Shown: in pieces, positions 10,901 through 25,900 of the stretch
Layout: every line of letters begins with the position of its first letter
Numbering within the stretch: the first letter of the stretch is position 1
Assembly (NCBI GenBank): GCA_964023205.1
Contig: OZ026834.1
Span: 47,735,029-47,799,028, forward strand
DNA from: Lutraria lutraria
Lineage: Eukaryota; Mollusca; Bivalvia; Venerida; Mactridae
Direction: 5' to 3'
DNA: 64,000 nucleotides
The notes under the pieces: model-generated
The model's database searches: none
What the model saw: only the letters and a program-made list of their open reading frames with translations
Told to the model about the DNA's origin: nothing
Position numbers and translations under genes: made by a program

Positions 10901-13900
10901 CAATACTAGAACGCGTCTCTTAAACTACACCATATTTTCATTTTGTGCACTTCCGGTTATAACCGGTGTCGATGTCAACGTTCAAGGTTGTTTATGATTT
11001 GGTGAAAATACCTGAAATAACCATCATTCCAGTCATCATAAACCCAAGGTTTGTAATTTTAGTCACTTTATAATCAGACTGATTAATTTTCAAGAGGAAA
11101 ATATACATGTGTGCAACAATCAATGAATATCAATGGAACAATTTTGCAGCCGACAAAATGTGACATAAAATTTACCGATTTTTAGCTCAATTTTAGTTTA
11201 AATAAGTATTGTATCATTCACTCACAGTCACAGAATGTTTACTTTCGAAAAGTTATTTAAAATTGCACATTAATATGCATATACAGTACTAATTTTACAA
11301 AAAGCAGATATATTGCGCAATATTTGTTGAATTGTATACTACGGAAGCGTGGTGTGGCCAAAATCACGAAAATTCGGGTTTTATCAAATTTGGTGATTTT
11401 GACATATTTCAAAGAGTTGGCATGTTTAAATTGTGAATAGCATAAGTATATTCAATAAATACATTTATTTTTTGTAAAAAAAGTGTATTCTGTTATAAAT
11501 ATTAAAGCATTTTCCTTTTAAACTAATTGTTTATAAATATTTCCGCATGTAACAAAGTGAAACAGACGTAAACATTGCGCTAATCAAACTAAAATGGTTG
11601 CCAATTGAAATCAGTAAGTTGTTATTTGTATTTTAAAAAGTAATTGCATTCTATAACAAAGTTTTATTTCTTATGTTTGTAAAACATACATTGTATTTAT
11701 CCCATTACCCGTTGTATACGCATTTCTACTCCTCTATCTATTGCCTGATGTATACGCATTTCTACTCCTTTATCTATTGCTTGATGTATACGCATTTCTA
11801 CTCCTCTATCTATTGCTTGATGTATACGCGTTTATACGCTGCTACATTTAAGTCCAAAATTAAATCTTGAAAATCCAGAATCGAGTGGCACAAAGTATTT
11901 TCTCACAAACTTTAAACATTTATGAAGTGATTTATTAAAAAAAACTTTATTGTTCATTCTCAAGAATTTGTTACAAAAATAGATTAAACAGTGCCAGTAT
12001 CAATGATAATTATACCTAGGTAAGTTGGTCACAAATCTATATAGAACAATCAATATCTTTATGGTGCATTTGTCAAAAAAACAATTTATTGTTTATTCTC
12101 GAAATTATATTAAACAGTGTCAATGTCAATGTTATTTACACCTAGATAAGTAGGTCGCAAATTCTTTACAACAGACAATAACTTTACAAAGCCCAAGATC
12201 AGAAAAACAATGTATTGTTAATTCGCTAGAATTTGTGCTAAAAAGAGATTTAACAGCACCAGTGTCAATGTTAATTACACCTAGATAAGTAGGTCACAAA
12301 TTCTATAGAACAGTCAATAGAAAATAATATCGATCGAGTTGGAGTTGTGCCAAAATTTGATGGAAGGTTTAATTATTAGCAGTCGAGGTTGATCACGTGG
12401 AGTTTTCAGTATGACACATGGCGGTCGTCTTGGTAATCAGCGTCATAAAGTGACTATATGTGTAGATGCGGTGGGGTGCAATAAATTACTGCTGTGACAG
12501 TGGTGACATATAACGTAAGTTTTGCCAATTGGAATTTCTGATTATGTTAATTGGAAACATATGGCAGCATCAGTTCTGATCAGTGCGATTATTTATTGTG
12601 CCAGCTTGCTAAATTACAATTTACACTGAAAAATTAAGTTATCAAAATTTATTCTTAAATTTTCAAAACGATCTTTTGTCATGGCTCACTTTTTAGATAG
12701 CGATTCTGATGAGTCTGATTTTTCTGGGTTTGACTCAGACTATATATTGTCTGATGTTGAGGTTCCTTTGGTCCACGAGGAATCCTCAGATGATGATGAT
12801 GATATTGGTAATGATGTACCTATACTAGGTATTTCATTACTTATTTAAACTTAAATGACTACAATATTGCTATAAAATCTTAAACCAAATTATTGTACTT
12901 ATAATTTGTCTTGTTGAATTATCCACTGTTATGATTGAGAACAACAAAATATAATTTTTCCTTAAGATTTTGTTTTATCTTTTATTATATACTCGTTTAA
13001 AAACATTAGAATTAAGATATATCTATGAAATTTGCACCACAAGTTAGAAAATTCAATTATCTACAAACTTTACATTTGGTCAAAAATGATTAATTAATGA
13101 TTTCTTACAGTTAATCAAGTTTAAACCAAATAGGTATAGATTCTATACAGTTTTCCAATAAACCCATATTAGTACAGTGTGTAAAACTGATGGCTTATCT
13201 ATTGGTTACTGATAAGCCATCTACTGATAACACTATAAGAATGAACTACCTTATACAGCATATCTCTATGGGGTAATGGGTTATATAAGCAACATGGTTT
13301 TCAAATCAATTTACCAATGTCAACTGACAGATATTGGTATTCTACTATCACACCAGTCAAAATTTGATAGTATTAATTCCTATTTGCATCACGAAAATGC
13401 CGTAGATAGTACACACAAAAATGTTTTAAAACACAAAATTTACTTACTTTTTCAGTTATCATGTCATACCCTGATAGGTTAGTGATGTGAAGGTGGCATA
13501 TTCCAATTGAAAGTAAAAAAAGGCAAGAAAATCAAAATTGCATCTGATAATGTTTCAGATCTTCTATTCGCTAAAACATTATTATACTTTAATTTTTACA
13601 TCTTAAATCTGTATAGTTTGATAATTGCTCCAGAAAATGTCAATTGTATGTGTATTTAGTTAACATCACTGCCTTCAGTAAATTAATTGTATTTTTTCTC
13701 CGTTTTTTCAGCACTGGAGAAACAGTTATTTATGTCCTTTGTAAGATGGATAGGCATGAAACATCAACATTAAGGGAGAAGGGGTGTGACGGGTTAATCA
13801 CAGCAAGTAAATTGAGAGGATACTAAACTGTTGTGTATTAACTACAATGTATAGTAAAATAGATTCTACTCATGATGATACAAGTTCAGACGTTAATTGC

Positions 13901-16900
13901 CACCAACAAAAGCAGACCTCTGAAAAGTTCCACAGTTTTCGAGTTTACTTACAAGTTTAGAACTGAATTGGAAGAGAACTGAGTGCACTTTCTTAGGGAT
14001 GGCGTAAGAAAGACTTGGACTCCAAACTAGTTCCTATCTAAACCTCATTGTAACTGGTCGTTCACCAAAGACCTTTAAAAGTTATAAGATGTTGCTGCAT
14101 GGTCAACTGTTTTACTAAGAGGTGCACATGCAGAAAACACAGACTTTCATGCTCTACATGTTGTGCAGAATTCAAAGGAACTGATTGTAGCAATATGCAT
14201 GTTATTGATTACGAAAGTAGACAAGTAAATTCAAGCAAATAACTTATATTTTGAGACAACAGCTGTTATCATTTACATATCTAAAAGTGTTAAATTTTTC
14301 TGAAATAACGTAATTATAGTTTGAATATGTTTTCATAAATATCTAAAAGTTCTAAGTGCAAGTGTCAAGTAGTTATAAATGAGTAAAAATTAAAATGTCC
14401 ATCAAATGGAACTTCAATTAAACATGTTCATATGTATGTGTAAATGTAACAGCATTTTGTAAACAAAGAGGGTGGCACGATGGCCTTACATATCGCTCAC
14501 CAGCACTGCAGCCTTGCACAATCAAGTGAAGAACAGGGACAATGTCATTTTGACTCTGTGGGTCATGTCTATGAACAAATTTGATATACAATGCCACATG
14601 TGGAATCTCTAAGCTCTACTGGCCCTCTGCTTGATTTTTATAACTTTTTAAAGATTTTCCTATGTACAATCAAGTGCCCTCCGGGGCAGGGTCATTTTAA
14701 CTGGGATGGGTTCAATTTGAAAATCTTGGTAGAGGTCAACTAGACAATGCTAACCACACTATATATCTAAACTCTTGATCTAACAGTTTTTGAGAATTTC
14801 CGACAGAAATCTCTGTAAAATTGAGTGACCTTGTGGGTGGGAAAATATTGCCCCCCCACCCCTAAAGCAGAGCACAAGATTTTTCAACCTTTTCATATGT
14901 AAGCCTTGGTAAAACCTGGTGACCACAGGGACCAGACCAGTATTGACCCTCAGGGGTCATCATTTGAACAATCTTGGTAGAGCACTACTAGGCAATGCTG
15001 CAGAATACATATCTAAGCTCTTGGTCTTTTGGTTCTTAAGAAGAGTTCTGAAAATTTTCCAATAGAAATTTGTATAAGTCAAGTGACCAAGAGTCATTTT
15101 TTTACCTGGGGCTCATGATTGGTAGAGGACCACTAAACAATGCAACACGCCCAAATATATAAGCTCTAGGCATTGTGACCAGAAGATTTTTAAACATTTT
15201 CCTGCTTCTAGTTCTTGAGAAATTATTTTAAACAAGAGGGCCAAGATGGCCCTAGATCGCTCACCTGAGAACAAAGACACTATAATTAAAGACCAGGTAA
15301 TACAGTTTTCATCTGGTATAACCCGTTTCTACATAGATTTTGATCAAAACGAACTATAATTTTCCTGAATACTTGATGTCAATGAACATTTTGTGTAAAT
15401 ACAATTATGATTATTGAAGAAATGAAGGAGCTATAATACTGAAAACAGGCTCAAATGTAGCAATTATTTCTAAGTCAAGGGCCCATAACTCTACAAGTAC
15501 AAGTTAAATTCCACCCATAATCAAACTCATCAAAGACCTTTAGGTTATACACATTCATTGTAAATATATTTAGGATTGGTGAAAGATCGAAGGCACTATA
15601 CTGTTTAAACAAGCTGAAATTTAATATAGCAAATTTTCTAAGCCAAGGGCCCGTAACTCATGAAGTCCTTGTCCGATTTCGCCCATAATCGAACTTGTCT
15701 AAGACCTTTAGGTAATACAGATTCACTGAAAAAATGATGAGGATTGGTGTAGTAATTAAGGCGCTAGAGTGTAAACAAGCTCAAATATAGCTTATTTTCA
15801 AAGTCAAGGGCCCACAACTCATGGCGTTCTGGTCCGATTCCGCCCATAATCGAACTTGTCCAAGACCTTTAGGTAATACACATTTACTGATGGCCCGAGG
15901 GTCATGATTTGAACAATCTTGGTAGAGGTCCATAAAACAATGGTACACCTAAAGTATTAAAAGCTCTAAGTCTTGCAGTTTTTTGAGAAAAATATTTTTT
16001 TAATTCCCTCTGTTGCCATGGCAACTATATTGTATTTCATGAAGTTAAATTTTTTGAACAACTTTGATAGAGCTTTATGCAAGGAACATCCCAGTGTTTA
16101 AGAAGATGTTGTTTGAATCAAACTGTTGACGACGCTAGCCGGCGGACATTCAAGGATCCTAAAATAGGCTCATCATGGCACTTTGTGCTAGATTAGCTAA
16201 ATATCTGTCATGTTGTTTAATATACATAATTTAAATAAAATACTAAAATTTTAAATGATCATATCTATTTAGAAAGCTTATAATACCTAGGTTTATTGAT
16301 ACATCTGTATTCTAAAATATTAAATGGTATCTTACTAAATAATTAAAAAATGGTTTTACGATTAGTGGGTGGGGTATTGTTTTATACCAGTCTGATTGAT
16401 ACTTTTATGATTTATGCATTGCTACAACTTCTAGAACTTTTGATTTAGTGTTTTAAATTGAAATAAAGCAAGTATGTATACATATGTGTTATTTTGCTTC
16501 ACTGTGAATGATCCAAAATATCCATAGCACTACTGAGTCTTAATTACATAGATTTTACAGATTGAAAAACACGTGGTTCAAATACATGCCATTTTGAGCA
16601 ACTTATACTTTGAATTTTTATGAGGACTTTTTTTCTGTAACAGCACATATATTGTAGATAACAAATATGAAAATATCTTTTGTGAAGGAATTTGTTTTAG
16701 GTTGAGTCCATTTTTGGGCTAGAATGCCTGGCCTATTTCTGAGTTATGCCCTTTGATACATTGAAAATTGACCAAAAATTAAGTGTGCTGAAAGTGTTTA
16801 TATTTCTCAGATCACAAGGCTGTCTTGATTTCAATGAAAAATGTGAATGGTGCTACATGTCATATTTATAAAATGTTGCTTATTTTAAAAAAGATACATA

Positions 16901-19900
16901 ATTTGCCACTCATGGTATCTCAAACCTTTAGACGGGCGTATTTTGTGAAATTTTGCACTCTTGTATTATCTTGGGATTATATTAGCAATTGCTTGTTTTT
17001 TGCTCAAAATTTTCAGCAAAAAGCTAATATGACTTTGAACATTGGAATTAAATGCTATGTGTTGGAAAGGTTTAAGGGATTTTAGCTTGTTTTTTAGAGT
17101 GGGATGTTTTGTATGTGTTTTTTTTCTAGGAGTCTTTTCTTATCTATACCTTCAACAAACTAATCACTCTGACTCCCATTTGTTTCATTGTGTTGTTAAG
17201 TATATTAATGTTGATAACATGTACTTCTTGCGTCATAAAAATCGTGACTTTAAATTTTTCGTTTTTTATAAATCTATATCTAGATAAATCTATTCTTAAC
17301 TAAACACTTGAGACTGTAACGAAGTTTAATTCTGTGTTATTTTCTATTATTTTGCCAGGCACATAAAAAGATACATTCAAGTGAAGACCCACCTATTGTA
17401 GGGGAAATCCTTTTGAATAAAGGTTTGTGTCTAAGAAAGCTTGGCGACTTTGACAAAGCTGAACAAATATATAAGAGGTAAGGAAAATACTGATAATTTC
17501 CTTTATCAGTTTGATATGCTGATTTCATGAATATTTGTGGAGAATTTAATTTCAAATACTTTGCATGTGAGCTTATCTACAAATTTAAGCGTCTAAGAAT
17601 TCAGATGATCATAAAAATTACATAAGAAATTAACAATGAATCTATTCAAAATTAGAAAATCCATTAATTACTAATCTAGGGAAAATCTGGAAATTTGGTA
17701 TCAATGAAATTAAATCCAACTACGGTATAACAGTGATGATGTCATTACCTTAGACAATTCTGTAAACTTCTAGAGACTGAGTGATACAATTTGAGATACA
17801 ATTCTACATGTTTTTTTTTCTCAAATCTTGCTTTGTCAATATATATTAAGGAACATAATGATTAAGAGCAAACAATACAAAAAATGACATTCCAACTCAC
17901 AGTCGACCCGTATTGCCACACATACATTGAAATACAGAGAAGTAATGAAAAACACATTAAAACTATTTTAAAGCCACTGTCAACTCAAGTCTTAACCCAT
18001 TACCACATACAGATATAACCGTATAATTAAGGTAGTTTATTCATATAGTGTTACCTGTAGAAGGCTTATTGGTACCAAGCTACCAACAGATAGTTGTACC
18101 AATATAGGTTTATTGGAAAACTGCAAATAATCAATGATTTGTTATTCTGGGGGATGAATCGGTTTTTGGTAGTTCAAAATATCACTAAAAATTGTGTCTG
18201 CATTCAACTAATTCAATGGATTATGCGCTGTGTTATTAAAGAAAATGTTGTGGTACATGGATGTCATACTGTGGTACGTATCGGCTCGACACTGTATCGC
18301 AATATACCGGTATATCGTTGTACCACTAGTATCTGATACATACACTTGTTTCAGAGCCCTAAGTGTGAAGATGAAAGGTGTTGGTAGGGAACATAGTACT
18401 GTGGCAAAATCCTACATTAACCTTGGCACACTAGAATTATATCGGAGCAATTATCAGTCTGCATTGAATTATTTCACTGAGGCCAAAGAAATATATGAGG
18501 TATGTGCTACTGTTCTTATTAATATAGCTTAGTTTATGTGATTGTACATTTGAAAAATATGACATGCATTGATGGGCATGCCCTATATTCTGTAGAAATG
18601 CGATATCATAGTTTAAGTACATGACTGATGACTGAAGGGGCCATAGTATAAGTACATGACTGATGACTGAAGGGGCCACAGCTCAAGAACCAGAAACAGC
18701 ATTTTGTTTCTTTTGACAAATTTGACAGAAGCAATATCATCAAATACAAGAAATCTTCACAAAAGTGTTTATCTTAATGAAACTAGAAATGATAGACTTC
18801 ATTTCATTCTGTTATCTTACCAAACTTGACCTAATGGATACCCCGGTATCTTCTTCGACTACCGGCCAACTTCTTTCATAAAATTCAAATTTCAGTAAAC
18901 AAAATTTTGGTCTATATATAGGATTTAGAGCTGACCTGGGATAATTCAGAATACATTGCAGTCTTGGAGAATATATCAAGCCAGTATTTATGTTTGGATG
19001 AGTACGAAAAGGCTGATGAACAATGCCTTACTCTGAGTAAGTAAGAAGCAGTATGGCAATTACTTATCTTTTATGAAATCTATTTTAAAGTAATGTATGT
19101 ATGTCTAATCGCCATTTTCACAATAAAGTCTGCAAGCATGTTGCACTACAGGTCCAAAAATGAACATTCACTGACAAAGTTGGGGCTTTGTTTATCTGTT
19201 ACAGCAACATTCCTGCAGACAATTCTAAATTTTTTAAACATAAGCTTGAGCAGATCTAGATCTGTGACACTTTTAATATCGGCTAGTACAGCCTGTTGCG
19301 GACACTACACCTATTTTTGTTATGCTCCTGTCATCTTTTTATAAATAGACATGTTTTGCCTATTCAATTGTTTCTGACTTTGTTTTTATGTTCAGTGAAA
19401 GAAAACAAAAACACATTTGCCCTTTAAGAAATTTAATTTTGATAAAATTTGATCCAGTTGCACTATAATCATTGTAGAATTTTATCCTGAAAATAATACC
19501 ATTACATTGTTTGCTCTCTATGATCTAATTTCAGTTCTATAGGCATGTTTTACTCATTAACTTAAAGTCTAACATTTCTGTCAATGAATAAGTCTTTTAT
19601 TACAGCTTTTATCAAATGAATTATTAAATCAAACATAGAATAAAAAGAGGTCCGAAAATGTTGCGGACACTACATATTTTGTCATTATATTTCAAAAGAC
19701 AGTTTCAAGTAAATATTATTATTTATCTAAATACTTTAAACTTGTTAGCTGTTATAAATAAAGTATCTATCATCTTTATGAAAGATTCCTTGATTTTACA
19801 ACTATTATGTCAGCAGATATATCTGAAAAAATAATCTATTATAACAAATTTCAAATTTGCATGATATGATTGATATTATTCAAGAATCACTGAATACTGA

Positions 19901-22900
19901 TGTATAAAAGGGTGCTTTACCACTGACCTATTCAAAGTCTAACATTTCTGTCAATGAATAAGTATTTTGTTATAGCTTTCATCAAAGCATTATTAAATTA
20001 AACTTAGAATAAAAAGGGGTCTGAAAAGGTTGCGGACACTACATATTTTGTCATTATATTTCAAAGGACAGTCTCAAGTAAATTTTATAATTTATTTAAA
20101 TTGTTTAAACTTGTTAGCTGTTATAAATAAAGTATCAATCATCTTTATCAAAAGAAATCCCTAAATTTTACAACTTTAATGTAAACTAGTATGTTTACAA
20201 AAACAATCTAATAAGTAAAATGTCAACTTTGCATATTATTAAAAAAACAATGATTATATACATGTATGTATACAAGGGTGAATTACCACTGACCTATTCA
20301 TTCAAGAAAGTCTTTTATAGATACCTAAATCTGTAACATTTAATAACTTGAAAAATAACATTTAAAAAATGTTGGAGACACTAACAACTAAAAGTGTTCC
20401 TTCACTGAAAGCCTATCTATACATTTGTATATAGAGGTTTATTTTCCTGATAGCATTTCATATTTACTTGCTAACCTTAAAGCACTGAAACATTATATTA
20501 AAATGATGTGTTCATGAAATTTAATGCTGTTACTTTTTGCAAGCATATACAGGCACTTTTTATTAGAACCTTGTCCTCAGATATTTAGAAACAAAGTAGT
20601 TTCTCCTGTTTGTGCTCTTTGAAGATACATGTTGTACAGGTTTCTTCAGAATGTCTATGTATACCTGCTGCATGCAGTTGCCAGGAAATATGAAAAACAG
20701 AGTTGACAGACTAATTCTTCAGTCAAGGATCAATGTTAGTGACCAGAAATTAAGTGTTCCAATTGTAATGTTGCTAACATGGTCACTTATAGGAATTAAT
20801 CCTGATGTACAATATTGTGGTAGCTTCTAGAAAATTAATTTAAGCCATTTAGAAACATTCTAGAATTTGACATGATATTTTAAATGATTATATTTACCAG
20901 TGCAACAAAACTTTTCTGATTTAGTGCCACCCAAATTAACTTTACACAAATAATCACAATAATAGAAGACCAAAGCATGCCTTTCACTGAAGTTACCGAA
21001 ATATTTAGAACTGCAAAGTCTAAAAGAATTGCATTGAATACAATATTTTCAAGCATACATTATAATGATTACTGAACTTAAAAGATCTTGTAGAAAGCTA
21101 CCACAATATTGTACAATGTGCAGGATTTAACTTCATCATAAATTCTAACTAGAATATAGACTACATATCTATTATAGATGTTTTTTTTAAAGTCACTGTT
21201 CTGTAGTGTCCGCAACACTGTTTTTTAATACAACAAAAATTGAAATCAGTAAAAATTAGTCTAGTTTTAAAGGACAGTTATATATAGTGCTATATTTCGA
21301 ACTAACTATCTCTGTCATATGTTTTTTTATAAGATTTGTAATGTTTTATTTGACTTAGCTTGGATATATTAAATACACAAAGTCTTCTCATCAATGAGTG
21401 ATGGGACTTTAAAAATTAAGCATACTTCAGGATATTTCTGGTTTTTATTTGAAGATTCATAGTGTATGATTATTGCAAATTGAAAGAAAAGAATAAATAT
21501 CAGCATAAAAGGTACATAAGAAGTATGTTGCGGACACTACAAAGTGTTGCGGACACTACAAAAGCTGTTAAATTTTAATTTTGTCTTCATCCACATATTT
21601 TATAGTATATTTCTGTAAAATCACCTTAATAGCATTGCATATGACTTTCTCTTTAAATCTACCTATTGACATTCACATAATAAATCTCAATATCCTTGAT
21701 AATGAAAATTGTTAGAAATCTTTAAGATTTAGGAGAAAACCTGTTATATGAACCTTTCAGATTCATTTTTATTTTATTTTTATTGAAATTTTGAATTTAA
21801 ATCATGATTTAACATTCTGCTTTCAAGCATTTTCAGTTTAAAAAACAGATTTTCAGTCTCAAACTTTAATATCTGGAAAATAAACAATGTTGCGGACACC
21901 ACAAAACGTTGCGGACACTACAGACTGTAACTGGGATAGAATAAATTTATTGCAGGCACAACAGTATTACAATTTTGCACATATAATGTGCATCAATCAT
22001 GTTTTATGTATTTAGCATTCATTTGCCCCTCTGGCTGTTACTTTTGTCAAAATCTTGTGCATTGCGGACACTACATTTCTGTGGTACCAGTGATCCTGAA
22101 AAGTAAAAATATCAAATTTTATCAAAATACTGTCTATTTTGTTAAAAAACTGATTTTTTTCTTTCAACAACATAATGATGTTATTACCTAATGATGCATT
22201 AAACTAATTTTAGAATTTATAACATATTTTTATGCAATATCAGGCTGTAAAAAGGTTTTGATGTTAATAAGCATAACAAAGCATTGTTTTACAGAAATGT
22301 TCATTAGTTCGTCAGTTCTTTATCAATTTTAATGAAATAAAAAATACCTGTTAGCTGAATCTCCTAGCTTGAAATGTATGTAAAATGCAGCATGGTGTCT
22401 TCAATTCCTTTACCGAAAATTGTAATGCACTTTGACGATTTTTAGCTCACATGTCACAAAGTGACAAAGTGAGCTATTAGGATCACTCTCCGTCCGGCGT
22501 CATGCGTCATGCGTCGTGCGGTGTGCGTCGTCAAACTTTTTGTTGTGACCACACTAGGGGCCACATTTTTGGCTCAATTTTAGCAAAACTGGGTCAGAAC
22601 GTTAATAATAACAAAATCTCAGACGAGTTCGATATTGGGCCATTTGGGGTCAAAAACAAGGTCACCAGGGCCAAATAAGGGAAAACCTTGTGAACACTCT
22701 AGAAGTCACTGTTTTGATTGGATGATCATGAAACCTTGTCAGAATGTTTGTCTTCATAATATCTTGGACGAGTTCGAACATGGGTCATCTTGGGTCAAAA
22801 ACTAGGTCGCTAGGTCAAATCTTATGAAAAACCATGTTAACACTTTAGATTTCACAGTTATTATTGGATCTTCACCAAACTTTGTCAAATTGTTTGTTTT

Positions 22901-25900
22901 AATGATATAACGGTCAAGTATAAATATGGGTCATCTGGGGTCAATAACTAGGTCACCAGGTCAAATCTTAGGAAAACTTTGTTAACACTGTAGATGTCAC
23001 AGTTTTAATTGGATCTTCACCAAACCTTGTCAAAATGTTTGCCTCAATGATATGTGGGTCAAGGATGAACATGGGTCAGCCGGGTTCAAAAACTGGGTCA
23101 CAAGGTCAAATCTTAGGTAAAAATCTTGTAAAAGCTCTAAATGTCATGGTTTTGATTGGATCTTGGCCAAACCTTGTCAGATTGTTTGTCTTAATGATAT
23201 TAAGGACAAGTTCAAATATGGGTCATCTAGGGTCAAAAACCAGGTCACAAGGTCAAATCTTAGGAAAACTTATTAACACTGTAGATGTCAAATTTTGATC
23301 GTATCTTCACCAAACCTAGTCAGACTGTTTGTCTTAATGATATGTAAGACAAATTCGAACATAGGTCGTCTGGGGTCAAAAACTAGGTCACCGGTTCAAA
23401 ACAATGTTTTAATGAGTGAACAGTGATTGTCATGTGAGCGATATAGGGCCATCTTGGCCCTCTTGTTTTAGTGCAACAGCATAACGCTGAATACATGCTA
23501 AAATTATGACACTTTCTTTGGCGTTACAGAAACTCAAACCCATATAGACATATCATATATCATTTTTCTCATAGAAGAACACTCTAACAACACAAGAACA
23601 CATAAAAGAAGTAATTTGTACAGAGTATAATTCTAAAATAGAAGTATAACAGTGTACAAAGAGCTGTGCAGACTTTATTGTGAAAATGGCGAATAACTCT
23701 TTGCAATGTTATGACATTGTAGTGAAACACAGTTTTTGTTGAAAAAAAAGTAGCTAGCAGAGAATTAGACCAATAGTACATATGAAAACACCAGCATTCT
23801 TATATTTACCAAATATTTAAAGTGTTTAGTCATAATATGCTTGTGTTGTTAATGTCTTCAAACTACATGGTATTTTGAAATCTGATCTTTTCCAGTGAAG
23901 TGGAGAATTAAAGACAAAAGTGTGGATCACTGTGCTCATACAGTGTTTATTTCTATGGCAAGATATTACATGAGAGAGGGACAGTTTGAGAAGACGTATT
24001 TCCTGGCATCAGCTTTGGTTGATTCTGTTCACTCAGAATATGATGATTATGTTCCTTACATCTTGTTAGATCTTGCATGCTGGAAGCTCCCATCTGAATA
24101 CAGAGACAAGTTGCCTGAGAAGTTTACAATTCAATATATGGTGCAAAGGTAGTTTGATTGTGAACCTTGCTAATATATTATGTACTTCTTTAATAGGGTG
24201 ACATATAGTAGTAGTTTCATATTGTAGTCTGCCCATCTGTCGGTCGGTCTGTCCCACTTTTTTTGTCATTGCAATTTCTCCTTTAATTCTTATGCAGTTT
24301 TCACCTAACTTTCACAGAATGATCAGTATCAATTCATGTAGCTAGTACTCTAGCTCAGGCTTTTTTATTTGCTCATAGTTGGAAGTGTTTTGCCCTTTAT
24401 TTAATTTTACCTTGAAATGCTTCTGTGCTCAACTCTTCGTGTGATTTTCATCCAAATTTCACATATTGATCATTTTCAAGTACCATAGTGGATAGTTTCT
24501 TGGTTTTTCTATTCAGTATTTTTTATTTTTGGAATTATTGTCTTTTTTTGTTTATTTTTGGACTTTATCAAAATCAAGTCTGTTGTAATCTTTGACCAAA
24601 ATTTTGTCACTGGACTCCATAACAGCTTGGTTAAAAGAATGCCGCATAAAGGAAATAGTATGCAACTAAATGGTGTGATTGAAGTATCTGGAATCTTTAC
24701 CCAATTAAGTGTGTCAGATCTAAATATATTTCAAATCATTTTATTGTAATTACATGGAAAGAGTCATGTATTTAAATAAGTGCTTGTCGGTAGAGATACA
24801 TGAGATATTCAAATGCATAGAATTAAAACCGCGTATTCACTGTCCAATAAAATATCTTGCCGTGAAAGTAGTTCTACTTCCGGTCTTCGTTCGATAGTTC
24901 TGAAACATCTCTACGGACGTATTCATGCATTTGCAACAATCTACCATTGATGTTTGTGTTTTGTGCCTTTCTAACATTTCTTAATATTACCAAGCGAATT
25001 CTCATCTAATCATATTTCCGTGATATTCACACCAACTAGTGTTAGTTTGATGACGGAATCGCTATTTATAAACTCACTCCCCGCAGTGGCTAGTAGCAAA
25101 GTGTAACTGGTGTGGGGAGTTTGATTTATTGAATGCTTTTAAAAATTACAGTTTAAGAGTTCCTTTTACGCCAGATTATTTAGAATTACATAATAACGTC
25201 TGAATTTCATGCAACATCAGGTAAACTATAGGTCATATAGGTCTTACTCTACTGTGTCAGAACCTTTTTGATTCGAGTGACCCTGAATGTGTTCAATGCG
25301 ACAATGTTCTGTTGTGTTAAAACCAGAAGAATCAATGTTTACTGTTACTGAAGTGTTGGTCACTAGTTTGTGTACAATAAAGAGTTTTAATGCAATTAAA
25401 TTGTCTTCAATCAATGTGCTAATCATTAAACTTTCCAATATCAGGCTTTTTTCATTTTAAAATTTTAGCAAAGGTACTACAGTAAAGCCCTAGCGTATGT
25501 CATTTACCTACATGCATATGACCTGTATTACAATATGAATGAAAAATCGGTCCGTAATTTTAAATGTTAAAAATATTTGTATGGGCTCGAACGATGTGGG
25601 TACACATTTCTCTCTTTTGCCTCATATGGTAAAATCAAGTCCGACAGTACTTTCAGTACTTTGATTTTATAGTGCAAAAATGCACATTGAATTTGATCAA
25701 AATTTTACATATTGATCATTATCAAGTGTTGTAGTGCCTTTTTCGAACATGGGCAATTTCCTTCAATTTTATCTTATAATGCTTCTGTGGGCAACACAGA
25801 GTACATTTTGCGTGTTTTCCATCAGAGATTGTTTCACTATTATCTAGGCATCCAGACAGCCCTAACCTGGTTAAACAACTGATTATAGAATATCTTGTAC

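Noticed and set aside
13276..13826. Possible exons near the second piggyBac copy
   Set aside because: The frames show no motif and do not join to the TPR gene in phase. Not supported.
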